Source of the DNA: SYLG01 sp965226945
GTDB taxonomy: Bacteria; Planctomycetota; Planctomycetia; Gemmatales; Gemmataceae
Direction of reading: 5' to 3'
NCBI GenBank assembly: GCA_965226945.1
Contig: OZ245717.1
Coordinates: 744,001 to 808,000 of the forward strand
DNA: 64,000 nucleotides
Every line of letters starts with the position of its first letter. The first letter of the stretch is position 1. Positions 33,715 through 42,882 of the stretch are shown in pieces. Below the pieces are notes generated by a model. The model was given only the letters and a program-made list of their open reading frames with translations, had not been told where the DNA came from and searched no databases. The position numbers were made by a program, and so were the translations under genes.

Positions 33715-34182
33715 ATGCGGCTGTCTGATTTCATTGTTCGAGAGGCGGTCATCCCTTCCTTAACGGCCAACACCAAGGAAGGGGTGATTCGCGAAATGGT
33801 CCATAGTCTGCTTGCTTCCGGCCGGATCCAATCCGCGGACGTCGACGAGATCGTCAGGGCGATCCTCAAGCGAGAAATGCTTGGCTCGACGGCCATTGCC
33901 AGGGGCGTCGCCATTCCCCATGCGAAACACGCCTCGATCAAAAGGTTGATCGGTACCATCGGCATTCATGCCAACGGTGTAGGTTTCGACAGCAAGGATG
34001 GCAGCCCCGTTCATGTGATCGTGATGATCGTCTCGCCGGAAGATCGGCCGGGGGATCATTTGCGGGCGCTGGACAGCGTGTCTCGTGCCTTGCGCAACGA
34101 ACAGTTTGTCACCCGGATCCGGGAAGGCGGCACAGTGGAGGCGATCAATCAGCTGATTGATTCGCCCGAATCCCTTGGTTGA
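33715..34182 (+). CDS. ptsN: PTS EIIA-type nitrogen regulatory protein (PtsN-like)
   Basis: 155 residues from the ATG at 33715. EIIA-Fru/PtsN domain: RLSDFIVREAVIPSLTANTK, IVRAILKREMLGSTAI, then GVAIPHAKHASI with the phosphorylated histidine (near residue 71), followed by VIVMIVSPEDRPGDHLRAL. No EIIB or EIIC is nearby, so this fits the nitrogen-type PTS, a phospho-relay used for regulation instead of sugar uptake. HPr is encoded 18 nt downstream and the hibernation factor 27 nt upstream. Confidence 0.88.
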   Translation: MRLSDFIVREAVIPSLTANTKEGVIREMVHSLLASGRIQSADVDEIVRAILKREMLGSTAIARGVAIPHAKHASIKRLIGTIGIHANGVGFDSKDGSPVHVIVMIVSPEDRPGDHLRALDSVSRALRNEQFVTRIREGGTVEAINQLIDSPESLG

Positions 34183-34200
34183 CCAGCCTTATCCTCTCAA

Positions 34201-34557
34201 ATGACGCTGAACGTACCGATCATGGATCCTAACCCCAACCCGAAGCCGATGGGTTCCACTCTTGGAGAAAATCCGGGACCATCCTGCAAGGCGCAGAAAA
34301 GCGCGCGGGTGGTGAACCCTCAGGGATTTCACATGCGGCCCAAAGCCGCCTTCGCGGAATTGGCGGGTAGATTCCAATCCGAGGTGACAATTACCTGGGA
34401 AGGTCGTATCGTAAATGGAAAGTCCATGTGGGATCTCATGCTTGTGGCAGCCTTGCCAGGAAGCGAAGTCTCCATTGAGGCCGTCGGCGCCGATGCTACA
34501 GAAGCGGTCGACTGTCTCGTGAAGTTGATTGAAGAGGACCACGGGGACCCAACATAA
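34201..34557 (+). CDS. HPr family phosphocarrier protein
   Basis: 118 residues; the last 85 form HPr. VVNPQGFHMRPKAAFAELA carries the phosphorylated histidine (H-x-R-P site) and GRIVNGKSMWDLMLVAALPG carries the regulatory serine region. The first 35 residues (many Asn/Pro) are not conserved in the family, so an internal start such as the ATG at 34222 or 34249 is possible; none has a good ribosome site. It would pass phosphate from enzyme I to the EIIA protein encoded just upstream. Enzyme I is not in the window. Confidence 0.88.
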   Translation: MTLNVPIMDPNPNPKPMGSTLGENPGPSCKAQKSARVVNPQGFHMRPKAAFAELAGRFQSEVTITWEGRIVNGKSMWDLMLVAALPGSEVSIEAVGADATEAVDCLVKLIEEDHGDPT

Positions 34558-34850
34558 CGAATCGGCCGCAAGCCGCTTCGACATTGACCGAACACAAATG
34601 GACTGGTGGTCAGTCCTCAGGCCTGATGCCTGAATCAAAAGAGTGTTGGCCCTGAATCAGGGTCGACCTCACGAAACATTGGCATGCCGGGGCACAAGCA
34701 GGCCCGGCGCCGAAGATCCTCCCTGACACAAGGGAAGTCTTCTTCTCTGGAACGCCCGGTCGACAGCCGGTCGCAAAAGAGTCAGCGCTCCTGCACATTT
34801 TCTGGGGATTCGCCTTCCCGGAAACCCGGCACCGGATTCCTGGCAAGGAC
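34558..34850. other. Gene-free spacer between HPr and DUF2344 genes
   Basis: 293 bases without a supportable gene. Several small frames cross it on both strands but none has family-like content. A short repeated element occurs (GCCTGATGCCTGA around 34620). No tRNA, riboswitch or terminator was recognised. A promoter for the DUF2344-RNase E pair may lie here. Confidence 0.3.
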
Positions 34851-35630
34851 ATGGTGCCGAATCCATCCTCCGAAACCCTCGCGACCGACCCCAGGACGGT
34901 TCAGGCGGAACTGCCGACCCCTTTCACCCGAATTCGCCTTCGTTTCGAAAAATCCGGTCCCTTTCGCTGGTTGAGTCATCACGACCTCATTCGCGCGGTC
35001 GATCGACTTTTGCGCCGGCTCGGTTTGCCCGTCGTTCATTCTCAAGGCTTCCATCCCCAACCTGCCATCGTGTTTGGGCTTTCCCTTCCTCTGGGCGCCA
35101 CCGGAGTCGAAGAGGTTTTGGAAATCGACCTGGAAGGCCTCGACTGGGATCCGAACGACCTTCTGTTGCAGATTCAGGCGCAATCACCCCCGGGACTGAT
35201 CTTTCGCTCAAGCATCTCGGTTGGTCCCAAAGCCCGAGCTCGCGTGAAATCGCTCGAATATCGTGTGGAAATACCAGAAGCGCTACGAGACATCGTCTCG
35301 GCGCGCATGGCGGACATCCTCGCTTCACCCGTGTTGATGTTCGATCGGTCCGGCCAGGCATCCACGGCCGACGGGAACGATATCGAGACCGCAATTCCTT
35401 CGAAAAGCGCCAAGGACTATCGCAAATCGCTCGACTATTTACGTTTCCAATCGCGTTTTCTTGAAATCGGTTTGCTGCCCCAACTCGATGGGACCGTCAA
35501 ACCTACCGAACTTCTCGCCAGGCTCGGCTGGCCAATCGATTCCGAGGAATACCCACAACCCCAACTGCAACGTTCTCGGCTCACGCTGGAGGACGACCCG
35601 CATCCCTTGAAAGGCCAGGATCTCGAATGA
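34851..35630 (+). CDS. DUF2344 / TIGR03936 family protein (radical SAM partner)
   Basis: 259 residues. IRLRFEKSGPFRWLSHHDLI, AVDRLLRRLGLPVVHSQGFH and IVFGLSLPLGATGVEEVLEI are the family signature. The domain normally sits beside, or is fused to, a B12-binding radical SAM protein (TIGR03960) involved in RNA or ribosome modification; no such partner is present in this window. AAGGA precedes the ATG. The stop overlaps the start of the RNase E/G gene by 4 nt (ATGA), so the two are co-translated; DUF2344 beside rne/rng is a recurrent link in bacteria, pointing to an RNA role. Exact function is unknown. Confidence 0.85.
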   Translation: MVPNPSSETLATDPRTVQAELPTPFTRIRLRFEKSGPFRWLSHHDLIRAVDRLLRRLGLPVVHSQGFHPQPAIVFGLSLPLGATGVEEVLEIDLEGLDWDPNDLLLQIQAQSPPGLIFRSSISVGPKARARVKSLEYRVEIPEALRDIVSARMADILASPVLMFDRSGQASTADGNDIETAIPSKSAKDYRKSLDYLRFQSRFLEIGLLPQLDGTVKPTELLARLGWPIDSEEYPQPQLQRSRLTLEDDPHPLKGQDLE

Positions 35631-38278
35631 AAAAGGAAATGCTGATCAACGTACTCCAACCCGAGGAGTGCCGGATCGCCATCGTCGAAGACGGAATTCT
35701 TGAAGAACTTTATGTCGAAAGAACCGGTCACGAATCTTACGTCGGCAACATTTATAAAGGCCGCATTGTCAACATCGAACCCGGCATCCAGGCCGCCTTT
35801 GTCGACTTCGGCGTCGGCAGGAACGGTTTTCTGCATGTCTCCGATGTCGAACCCACTTATTACCGCCACATTGAAGGATTCGGCGACGCCGAAGCTTCCG
35901 AAGAAGATTGGGGCGGCGGCTCCCGGTCCGAAAGCCGCCAGTCTTCCGGATCCGGCGACCATCGATCCGATCGAGGCCCGCGCAGGGACAAGGACGGGGG
36001 CAGCCGACGCGGCGGGCGCTCAGGCGGGCGTGGCCCATCTCCCGACCTGGAACGTCGCCGCCAAATCGTCGACGAGCTGAAAAAAGACCTCATGGAGTCG
36101 GGGTTTAGCGAAACTCCAGCGGATGGCGCCGACGGCTCGGCCGAGGAATCCGCCGGCGCGGAAAACCAGAATCAGGATCAATCACGCGGCCGAAGGCGCC
36201 GCCGAGGCCAGGGGCCTAACCGCAGTCCGCGCAACTTGAATTCTGGAAACTCCGGTGGACAAGAATCAGGTTCCGCCCATGGCGGCGAATCCAACAGGGA
36301 GCCAGTGGGCGGGCGGGAGCCAATGGGCGACGCCCCCTCCTCCGAGGGTCATGCACCGGACTCTCAGTCGCACGGCCAGAATGATTCGACTCCTCCGGCT
36401 TCGCCCTCCATGGATTCTCAGGCACGGTACAGCCACCCTGAAGGCGAACCCGAACTGGGAACTCCCACGCTGGGCGGTGGTGCCGAGGAAGATGATTTGC
36501 TTTTCACTCCGCGCAAGGCCAATCCCGCACCGCAGCAACAATTCGCCCCACCCGTCGAACCCTTTCAGCCGGTGATTTCCAGCAAATCGACCTCGGTTCC
36601 CAAGGTCGAGATCATTCATCTGGAAGAAGATGCGATTATCTTCAGCCCAAAGTCCTCCAGGCCACAGCCTGAAATCGCCGCGTTTGCACCTCCGGTCGAA
36701 ACTTCCCCATTGAAGTTTGAAACCACCAAGACCTATGAACATGCACCCCTGGGCGAACTCCTAGACGAAGAGCCGGCCAGTGTGTCGCTCGCCGAACTGG
36801 TTGAGCCGCTTGAAACCGAGGAGAGTCTGGAAGGCGAAGCCCCGATTGAGACCGCGGAAACGGTCGATCCTTCCGCGGATCAGCGCGGTCAGCGCAATTT
36901 CCGCCCCAGGACCGCTCCCCAACGCGGAAGAAGCGACGGCCACCGCGGTACCGGTCCGCGCAGCCGTGGACGCGATGTCGGACGCAACGGTGCCGGGCGT
37001 CCCAAGCCGCCCATTCAAGACATCTTCAAACGAGGCCAGGAAGTCATCGTTCAGGTGATCAAGGAAGGGATCGGTTCGAAAGGCCCCACCCTTAGCACGT
37101 ACATTTCGATCGCGGGCCGCTACCTGGTGCTCATGCCCGGGCTGAACCGGGTGGGTATTTCTCGCAAAATCCTCGATGAAGGCGCGCGTCGCCGCTTAAG
37201 AGATGTATTTGGTCAACTGCGGCCGCCCAAGGGTCTGGGTTTTATCATCCGCACCGCGGGCGTGGACAAAACGAAAACCGAGCTGCAAAGGGATCTTGTC
37301 TACCTTTCGCGGTTGTGGCAGGTCGTGGCCCGCAGGATCAAGAAGAGCAAATCTCCGGCTGAGGTGTACCAAGAAAGCGACATGATCACCCGAACGATTC
37401 GGGACACCTTCACCAACGACATCGACACGATCTGGGTGGACGAGAAGCGCGCGTGCGAACACGCCCAAGAATTCCTCCAGTTCGTCATGCCTCAGTTTGC
37501 CGACAGAATCCGGCATTTCGAAGAGACAGAGCCCCTGTTCCACCGCTACGGCCTGGAAGAAGAGATTGCGAAAATCAATTTGAAAAAGGTGCCGCTGCCT
37601 CACGGCGGCAGCATCGTCATCGACCAGACCGAAGCCCTGGTGGCCATCGACGTCAACAGCGGTAATTTCCGCACCGATAGCAACAACGCCGAGGAAACCG
37701 CCTTCCATATGAACCTGGCGGCGGCCAAGGAAATCGCCCGGCAACTGCGCCTTCGCGATCTCGGTGGCGTCATCGTCAACGACTTCATCGACATGCGCGA
37801 GGAGAAGCACCGCCGCAACGTGGAGCGCGCTTTGCGCGAAGCGATGAAACGCGATCGCGCCCGCACGAAAGTTCTGCGGATTTCAGGATTTGGCATCATC
37901 GAAATGACCCGGCAGCGCATTCGGCCGTCGCTGCGCCGGTCGGTGTTCCACGATTGCCCGTTCTGCACCGGCATCGGCCAGGTCAAGACATCCGAAAGCA
38001 TGTCGCTGGATGTGATCCGGCTCATTCAACTCGCCAGCCATCGCCCCTACATCTCGAATGTGCGCATCCGCGTGGCGGAAGGGGTCGCGAATTTCCTCTT
38101 AAACAAAAAGCGCCGCGTCATTGCCGACTGGGAAACCGCCGGCAATATGGAAGTCGAGATTTTCGGCATGCCAGGCGCACCTCCCGAACTGCTCGAAGTG
38201 CAGTCGTTCGATAACCATGGCAACGAAGTTCGTTTGAATCCCTATGCCGAGATCCCGGCGCCCCGCCCTCGCCGCTGA
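35627..38278 (+). CDS. Ribonuclease E/G family protein with large insert in the S1 domain
   Basis: 883 residues; RNase G is about 490. The S1 domain starts at LEELYVERTGHESYVGNIYK and IEPGIQAAFVDFGVGRNGFL, is broken after about residue 82 by roughly 380 residues rich in Gly, Ser, Arg, Pro and Glu, and resumes at IFKRGQEVIVQVIKEGIGSK. The catalytic core is intact: IVIDQTEALVAIDVNSG, IVNDFIDM (metal-binding aspartates) and the zinc-link CPFCTGIG. It cleaves single-stranded RNA 5' of A/U stretches, in mRNA decay and rRNA maturation. The insert has an acidic part (residues 270-420) and RG-rich parts that may bind RNA or decay partners. It overlaps the DUF2344 gene and ends 32 nt before a terminator. 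Confidence 0.9.
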   Translation: MKKEMLINVLQPEECRIAIVEDGILEELYVERTGHESYVGNIYKGRIVNIEPGIQAAFVDFGVGRNGFLHVSDVEPTYYRHIEGFGDAEASEEDWGGGSRSESRQSSGSGDHRSDRGPRRDKDGGSRRGGRSGGRGPSPDLERRRQIVDELKKDLMESGFSETPADGADGSAEESAGAENQNQDQSRGRRRRRGQGPNRSPRNLNSGNSGGQESGSAHGGESNREPVGGREPMGDAPSSEGHAPDSQSHGQNDSTPPASPSMDSQARYSHPEGEPELGTPTLGGGAEEDDLLFTPRKANPAPQQQFAPPVEPFQPVISSKSTSVPKVEIIHLEEDAIIFSPKSSRPQPEIAAFAPPVETSPLKFETTKTYEHAPLGELLDEEPASVSLAELVEPLETEESLEGEAPIETAETVDPSADQRGQRNFRPRTAPQRGRSDGHRGTGPRSRGRDVGRNGAGRPKPPIQDIFKRGQEVIVQVIKEGIGSKGPTLSTYISIAGRYLVLMPGLNRVGISRKILDEGARRRLRDVFGQLRPPKGLGFIIRTAGVDKTKTELQRDLVYLSRLWQVVARRIKKSKSPAEVYQESDMITRTIRDTFTNDIDTIWVDEKRACEHAQEFLQFVMPQFADRIRHFEETEPLFHRYGLEEEIAKINLKKVPLPHGGSIVIDQTEALVAIDVNSGNFRTDSNNAEETAFHMNLAAAKEIARQLRLRDLGGVIVNDFIDMREEKHRRNVERALREAMKRDRARTKVLRISGFGIIEMTRQRIRPSLRRSVFHDCPFCTGIGQVKTSESMSLDVIRLIQLASHRPYISNVRIRVAEGVANFLLNKKRRVIADWETAGNMEVEIFGMPGAPPELLEVQSFDNHGNEVRLNPYAEIPAPRPRR

Positions 38279-38310
38279 TCCTTCCCACCGAAGGTTGTCC
38301 CATTTGAAGC

Positions 38311-38350
38311 AAAGGCCCGGGAAATTCTCCCGGGCCTTTTTTCGTTTTTT
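38311..38350 (+). terminator. Intrinsic terminator after RNase E/G
   Basis: AAAGGCCCGGGA and CCCGGGCCTTTT form a GC-rich stem of about 11 base pairs with a short loop (AATTCT region), directly followed by a T-rich run (TTTTTTCGTTTTTT). This is the classic Rho-independent form and ends the hpf-to-RNase E block. Confidence 0.88.
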
Positions 38351-38490
38351 CTCGTTTCGAGCACAAATCCTCAGCTTACGGCTGAGCTTGACCTCATTTG
38401 TCGGCCAAGTTATTAGCTCCTCACCTGTCTATCCGGTTTAGCCAAAGCAGTCGACTTCAGGGATCGGCTCGCCGGAATGAAGGTGGGAGA

Positions 38491-41400
38491 ATGTTCCGAG
38501 TGTTGCCAAATCCCGGCAGCTTGTCCGCCTTTGCCAGCATGGTCTGGGTGCTCGCACCCAGGACCCGCCGGAAGGCCTCGTTTTCCAACGGCACCGTCCT
38601 GCGCCTGGTCCTGACTCTTGCACTCATTGCGAGTCACTCCTTTTTGTGCGGCCGAGGCTGGGGACAGGAAGAAAACCAGCCATCGATCAAACCCCCAACC
38701 AAACCGAATCTAGGCGACCGGCTCTTATCTTTTGGCAAAAAGAAGGAACCGGTGAGCATTGAGTTCATCCGCAATCTTCCGGGTGAATCGAAGCCGATCA
38801 CGATCGAAGCCGACCGGGTCGGTTTTTGGAAACAAAATGGTGAAACGGTCATCACCATGGAAGGCAAAGTCTTCATTCAGCAGGGGTTCATCAATATCCG
38901 CCTCGGTAAGGCTGTGGCCTGGATCAACCCGCGCCAGTATCAACTGACCGGCATCTGGAAAATGGAGATGCAGGCGGAAGATGATATTCGCCTGGATGCA
39001 AGCACCGACGTGCGCAAGGCCGATCATGCCTACATCGAGCTCTACACGCGTGGTGAAATCAAACTCTCGTCGATTGCCGAAAAGGCGAACCGGGAACCCA
39101 ACCCGACCTGCGCCCTGGTCGAAAAAATGTCCGGCGAACGGCAAAAGCGCAAAGAACTCGCACGCAATACCAAGGGTGAAAAGTCCCCCACGGCCCTGGG
39201 GAAAGAGCCTGTGGAAAAATCGTCTTTCTGGTCGCCGGCGCTGAAAACGCCCGGCACCGATCCTGGGTTCAAGCCCGCAATTTCACCGTCGAAAAAATCC
39301 TCGCCGACCTCATCGCCGCCTCCAAGCGCCACCGGTGAACCGCAATCGAGCGCGGCCCCGCTCAACATGCCCGATTCGGCCCTCGCCAAAAGCGAGGTCG
39401 AGACAAGAGTCTCCTTTTTTTTTCAACCGCCCCCCTTACCGCCGCCAACTGGCGCCGGTGTTCCTGAGCAAGGTGTAAATCCCAACAACATACCGGCCCC
39501 CGCGCCGGTATCGCCCTTGTTCAACCCCTCGCCTGCTCCCGGCGCGGCGTCCTCGCCGGCTGCACCCGCCCCCGCGGCCCCTTCGTCACCCCTGTTCAAC
39601 CCCGCGACCGTGTCTCCCCAGGCCGCTCCACCCTCTTTTCCCAGCGGGACGGCGCCTCCAGGCGGCAATGGAATTCTCCTTCCCGCTCCGAGCCCTCCAG
39701 GAGGGTCCGGTCCCCTGCCCTGGTCGAGTTCCCCTGGAGCAGGTTCGACTCCGTCCATGCTCGTCGATCCGGCCAATATTCCTCAACGGACCTACACGAT
39801 CACGCCGCGAGGATCGTCCGGCTTTCGCATCATGTTCGAACCCGTCTCGGAAACCGAGCAAGCGATCATCCTGACCGGGGGCGCGGTCCTGCAAGTCAAG
39901 GACCTGCAAGGCATCGGCCTGATCGACATGGAGGCCGATCGGGTCATCATCTGGACCAAGGGAAGCAATCCTCAGCAAGTGCTCGCCAACATGCAAAACC
40001 AGGCTGGGCAAACGAGCAAGGACCTTGAGTTTTACCTGTCAGGCAATGTGGAAATTCGCCAGATGGACAAGCCGCTGCCGCCGCGCGTCGGCGTGGCGGA
40101 TCAGCGCGTGGGCGACCAGTTGCAGCGCACCATGCGGGCAAGTGAAATCTATTACGATGTGCGGCGCAATCAGGCAATTGCGCTCTCGGCAGAACTGGAA
40201 TTTCACCTGCCCCTCATCCCCGACCCAGTCATCGTGCGCGCCGACGAGTTGCAGCAACTCGATGTCAATCAGTACCGAGTCATCCGATCGGAGATCTTTT
40301 CTAGCCGCACGCCAGGTGATCCGGGGCTTAAGGTTTTTCTGACCGAAGCGACCATCGAAGATAAGAAAGTTCCCAAGCCGAGCTTCTTGGGCGCCCTGCT
40401 TCCCGAGTCCCTTCGCCCCGCGCAAACCCAGGAAATCAAACAGACCTATGTGAAGGGAACCAATGCCTATTTGAAACTGGGCGACGTTCCCATTTTTTAT
40501 GTGCCCTGGCTGCAAGGCGACGCCCGCGATCCGCTGGGCCCGGTGGAAGGAATCAACCTCGGCTTTAACCGTATTTATGGCGGCCAGTTCGGGATCGACC
40601 TGAACACCTATGACCTATTCGGACTCACCGCCCCCGCGGGAACGCGGTGGCGCTGGAGCATCGACGAACTGACTGCGCGCGGTCCCGCCACCGGGACCGA
40701 CTTCGATTTCAATGTGCCCGATCTGTTTGGCCTGCCCGCCAAATGGAGCGGCCTCGTCACCGCCTATGGCCTTTACGACAACAGTTCCATGGGTCCCTTC
40801 GGCACCCGGGATATTCTCGGCGGCAATCGCTTTGACTTCACCAATCCCGATCACTGGCGAGGACGTGTTAGCTGGCGCCAAACGATCGAGCCCACCAACT
40901 GGTCCGGATTCTCTTTCAAATCGCAGATTGCCGGCCTGAGCGATCGCAACTTTCAAGAACAGTTCTTCAAGCAAGAGTACGACAACGACCTGAGCCAGTT
41001 GACTTTCTTCAATGCCCGCCAGCAAGCCGGCGCGTTTGGCTACAACATCCTGGCCGAGCCCCGCCTGCGTTACTGGGTGAATGAAACGGCCTGGCTGCCC
41101 AAGGCCAACGGATTCGTCACCGGCTACGACCTGTTCAACATCTTCACCTATTCCGCCAACGGCGGCGTGGGTTACGCGATGATGAAGACGACCAACGATC
41201 CCACGCCGCAATTCAGCCCGACCGATGTCGGCGTGACGACCGGCCGGTTCAACCTGTTCCAGGAACTCAGCGCCCCCATCAACGCCGGGCCCGTGAAAAT
41301 CACCCCCTACCTCAAGGGAGATATGGCCTATTACACCTCGCAGATCGGCGAAGTCGCCAATACGACGGTGAACGGGTCACGCGGCCTGACCGACGACAGC

Positions 41401-42384
41401 GCCCTCTCGCAGTTCTGGGGCGGCTTCGGCGCGCGAATCAACATTCCGACCTCGCGCCTCTATTCCGACATCAAGAGCGACATGTTCAACCTCGATGGCG
41501 TTTACCACAAAACCAATTTCGGAATGAACTACTTCTATTCGGCGAGCAGCCAGTTTTACCAGAACTTGCCGCAGCTTGACCGCTTCAACGACGACGCGAC
41601 CGACATGGCCATGCGCGACTGGGTTTACTTCATCGGCAATCCGGGTCCAAGCCCGTATGTCAACATCTTTGGAACCCAGATCAATCCGGCCAACGCCGCG
41701 TACAACCCGGTCTGGTTTCAAAACTACTCCCAGCGCAAATACGATCCCCAAAACTACGGCATTCGTAGCGGGATCGACAATCGGATCGACACGCTCAATT
41801 CCGTGCAGACGCTGCAAATGACCATCGCCGAAAAGTGGCAGACCAAGCGAGGCATGCCGGGCAATCAGCACACGGTCGATTTCCTCACGCTCGATGTCGG
41901 CACGACCTTGTTCCCCCAGTCGGATCGGGACAACTTTGGCGAGCTCTTCGGCCTTTATAACTATGACCTGGTTTGGAACCCGGGCGACCGAACCGCCATC
42001 GTCAGTTCGGGCTGGATGGACAGCTTCCAGGGAGGCGCCCAGGTCGTGAGCATCGGCGGTTTTTATAACCGCGACGACCGGACCAACCTCTACCTGGGAT
42101 ACCGCTATTACAACCCGCTCGATAGCCGCCTGCTCACCGCCGCCTTGAACTATGTCTTTTCTCCCAAGTATGCCATGACGGCCACCACCAACTACGACTT
42201 TGGAACGAGCCAGGCACTTTCCAGTTCCCTTGCCCTGACGCGAATGGGAAAAGACCTGCAAGTCAGCGTCGGCTTGACCTACAATGCCACCACCAACAAC
42301 TTTGGTCTGACCTTCCAGATCCTGCCGATTTTGGCCACCTACGGAAACCGGATGCAGAGGTTGAATCTTGGAGGAGGAATTTAG
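38491..42384 (+). CDS. LptD-like outer-membrane LPS assembly protein (OstA family)
   Basis: About 1297 residues from the ATG at 38491. A membrane or signal segment lies near residues 30-50 (LVLTLALIASHSFLCGRGWG). Then an OstA/LptA-like beta-jellyroll (PITIEADRVGFWKQNGETVI, KVFIQQGFINIRLGKAVAWI), a linker of about 170 residues rich in Pro, Ala and Ser (residues 260-430), a second OstA-like unit (AIILTGGAVLQVKDLQGIGL) and a long C-terminal beta-barrel with LKLGDVPIFYVPWLQGDARD, the region seen in LptD. LptD inserts LPS into the outer leaflet. Length exceeds the usual 780 residues. It is followed by a lipid kinase gene overlapping or abutting its end. Confidence 0.8.
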   Translation: MFRVLPNPGSLSAFASMVWVLAPRTRRKASFSNGTVLRLVLTLALIASHSFLCGRGWGQEENQPSIKPPTKPNLGDRLLSFGKKKEPVSIEFIRNLPGESKPITIEADRVGFWKQNGETVITMEGKVFIQQGFINIRLGKAVAWINPRQYQLTGIWKMEMQAEDDIRLDASTDVRKADHAYIELYTRGEIKLSSIAEKANREPNPTCALVEKMSGERQKRKELARNTKGEKSPTALGKEPVEKSSFWSPALKTPGTDPGFKPAISPSKKSSPTSSPPPSATGEPQSSAAPLNMPDSALAKSEVETRVSFFFQPPPLPPPTGAGVPEQGVNPNNIPAPAPVSPLFNPSPAPGAASSPAAPAPAAPSSPLFNPATVSPQAAPPSFPSGTAPPGGNGILLPAPSPPGGSGPLPWSSSPGAGSTPSMLVDPANIPQRTYTITPRGSSGFRIMFEPVSETEQAIILTGGAVLQVKDLQGIGLIDMEADRVIIWTKGSNPQQVLANMQNQAGQTSKDLEFYLSGNVEIRQMDKPLPPRVGVADQRVGDQLQRTMRASEIYYDVRRNQAIALSAELEFHLPLIPDPVIVRADELQQLDVNQYRVIRSEIFSSRTPGDPGLKVFLTEATIEDKKVPKPSFLGALLPESLRPAQTQEIKQTYVKGTNAYLKLGDVPIFYVPWLQGDARDPLGPVEGINLGFNRIYGGQFGIDLNTYDLFGLTAPAGTRWRWSIDELTARGPATGTDFDFNVPDLFGLPAKWSGLVTAYGLYDNSSMGPFGTRDILGGNRFDFTNPDHWRGRVSWRQTIEPTNWSGFSFKSQIAGLSDRNFQEQFFKQEYDNDLSQLTFFNARQQAGAFGYNILAEPRLRYWVNETAWLPKANGFVTGYDLFNIFTYSANGGVGYAMMKTTNDPTPQFSPTDVGVTTGRFNLFQELSAPINAGPVKITPYLKGDMAYYTSQIGEVANTTVNGSRGLTDDSALSQFWGGFGARINIPTSRLYSDIKSDMFNLDGVYHKTNFGMNYFYSASSQFYQNLPQLDRFNDDATDMAMRDWVYFIGNPGPSPYVNIFGTQINPANAAYNPVWFQNYSQRKYDPQNYGIRSGIDNRIDTLNSVQTLQMTIAEKWQTKRGMPGNQHTVDFLTLDVGTTLFPQSDRDNFGELFGLYNYDLVWNPGDRTAIVSSGWMDSFQGGAQVVSIGGFYNRDDRTNLYLGYRYYNPLDSRLLTAALNYVFSPKYAMTATTNYDFGTSQALSSSLALTRMGKDLQVSVGLTYNATTNNFGLTFQILPILATYGNRMQRLNLGGGI

Positions 42385-42418
42385 CGGCAACCGGCCGAAA
42401 CCGTTTCAGGAACCCGGA

Positions 42419-42820
42419 ATGGACTCTGACCCGAGCCTTGCTGCCGTAACGAAACCCCGTCCCTGGGACGACAAGTTCGCCGCCGCATTCCGCGGCGCCA
42501 AACTCGGCATTCGCGGCCATTCCAGTTTTTTCGTGCACTTCTTTTTTGCTGCCCTCGTCGTGGCCTCGGCCATCGCTTGCCAGTGTACCCACTGGGAATG
42601 GTGCATTCTGATTCTTTGTATCGCCCTGGTCATCACCACCGAACTGGTCAACTCCGCCATCGAGACTTTGGTGCGCGGGTTTCCTCCCGAACAGCGCAAG
42701 CCCTTTTGGCCGGCACTCGACGTCGCCGCGGGTGCGGTTCTGGTCGCGTCGATTTTCGCGGCCGCCATCGGCCTATCGATCCTCGTGCCGCGATTCCTTT
42801 CTTTTCTGGTTTTTGCGTGA
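42419..42820 (+). CDS. dgkA: Diacylglycerol kinase-type membrane protein (DgkA family)
   Basis: 133 residues from the ATG at 42419 (AGGA upstream); an in-frame TTG at 42368, inside the lptD-like gene, is an alternative. Three membrane helices: FFVHFFFAALVVASAIAC, WCILILCIALVITT and AAGAVLVASIFAAAIGL. The family signature ELVNSAIETLVRG is present (E/L-x-N-[ST]-A-x-E). It phosphorylates diacylglycerol or undecaprenol with ATP at the inner membrane; the Gram-positive-like form usually acts on undecaprenol, so the substrate is not certain. Closely follows the LptD-like gene. Confidence 0.85.
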   Translation: MDSDPSLAAVTKPRPWDDKFAAAFRGAKLGIRGHSSFFVHFFFAALVVASAIACQCTHWEWCILILCIALVITTELVNSAIETLVRGFPPEQRKPFWPALDVAAGAVLVASIFAAAIGLSILVPRFLSFLVFA

Positions 42821-42882
42821 TCCTTTTCCCGCCTCGCCCTACCATCTTCCAGATACATTGCAATTTCTGGAGTGATTGCCGC

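Noticed and set aside
41377..42390. 337-codon minus-strand frame
   Set aside because: Antisense shadow of the beta-barrel part of the LptD-like gene.
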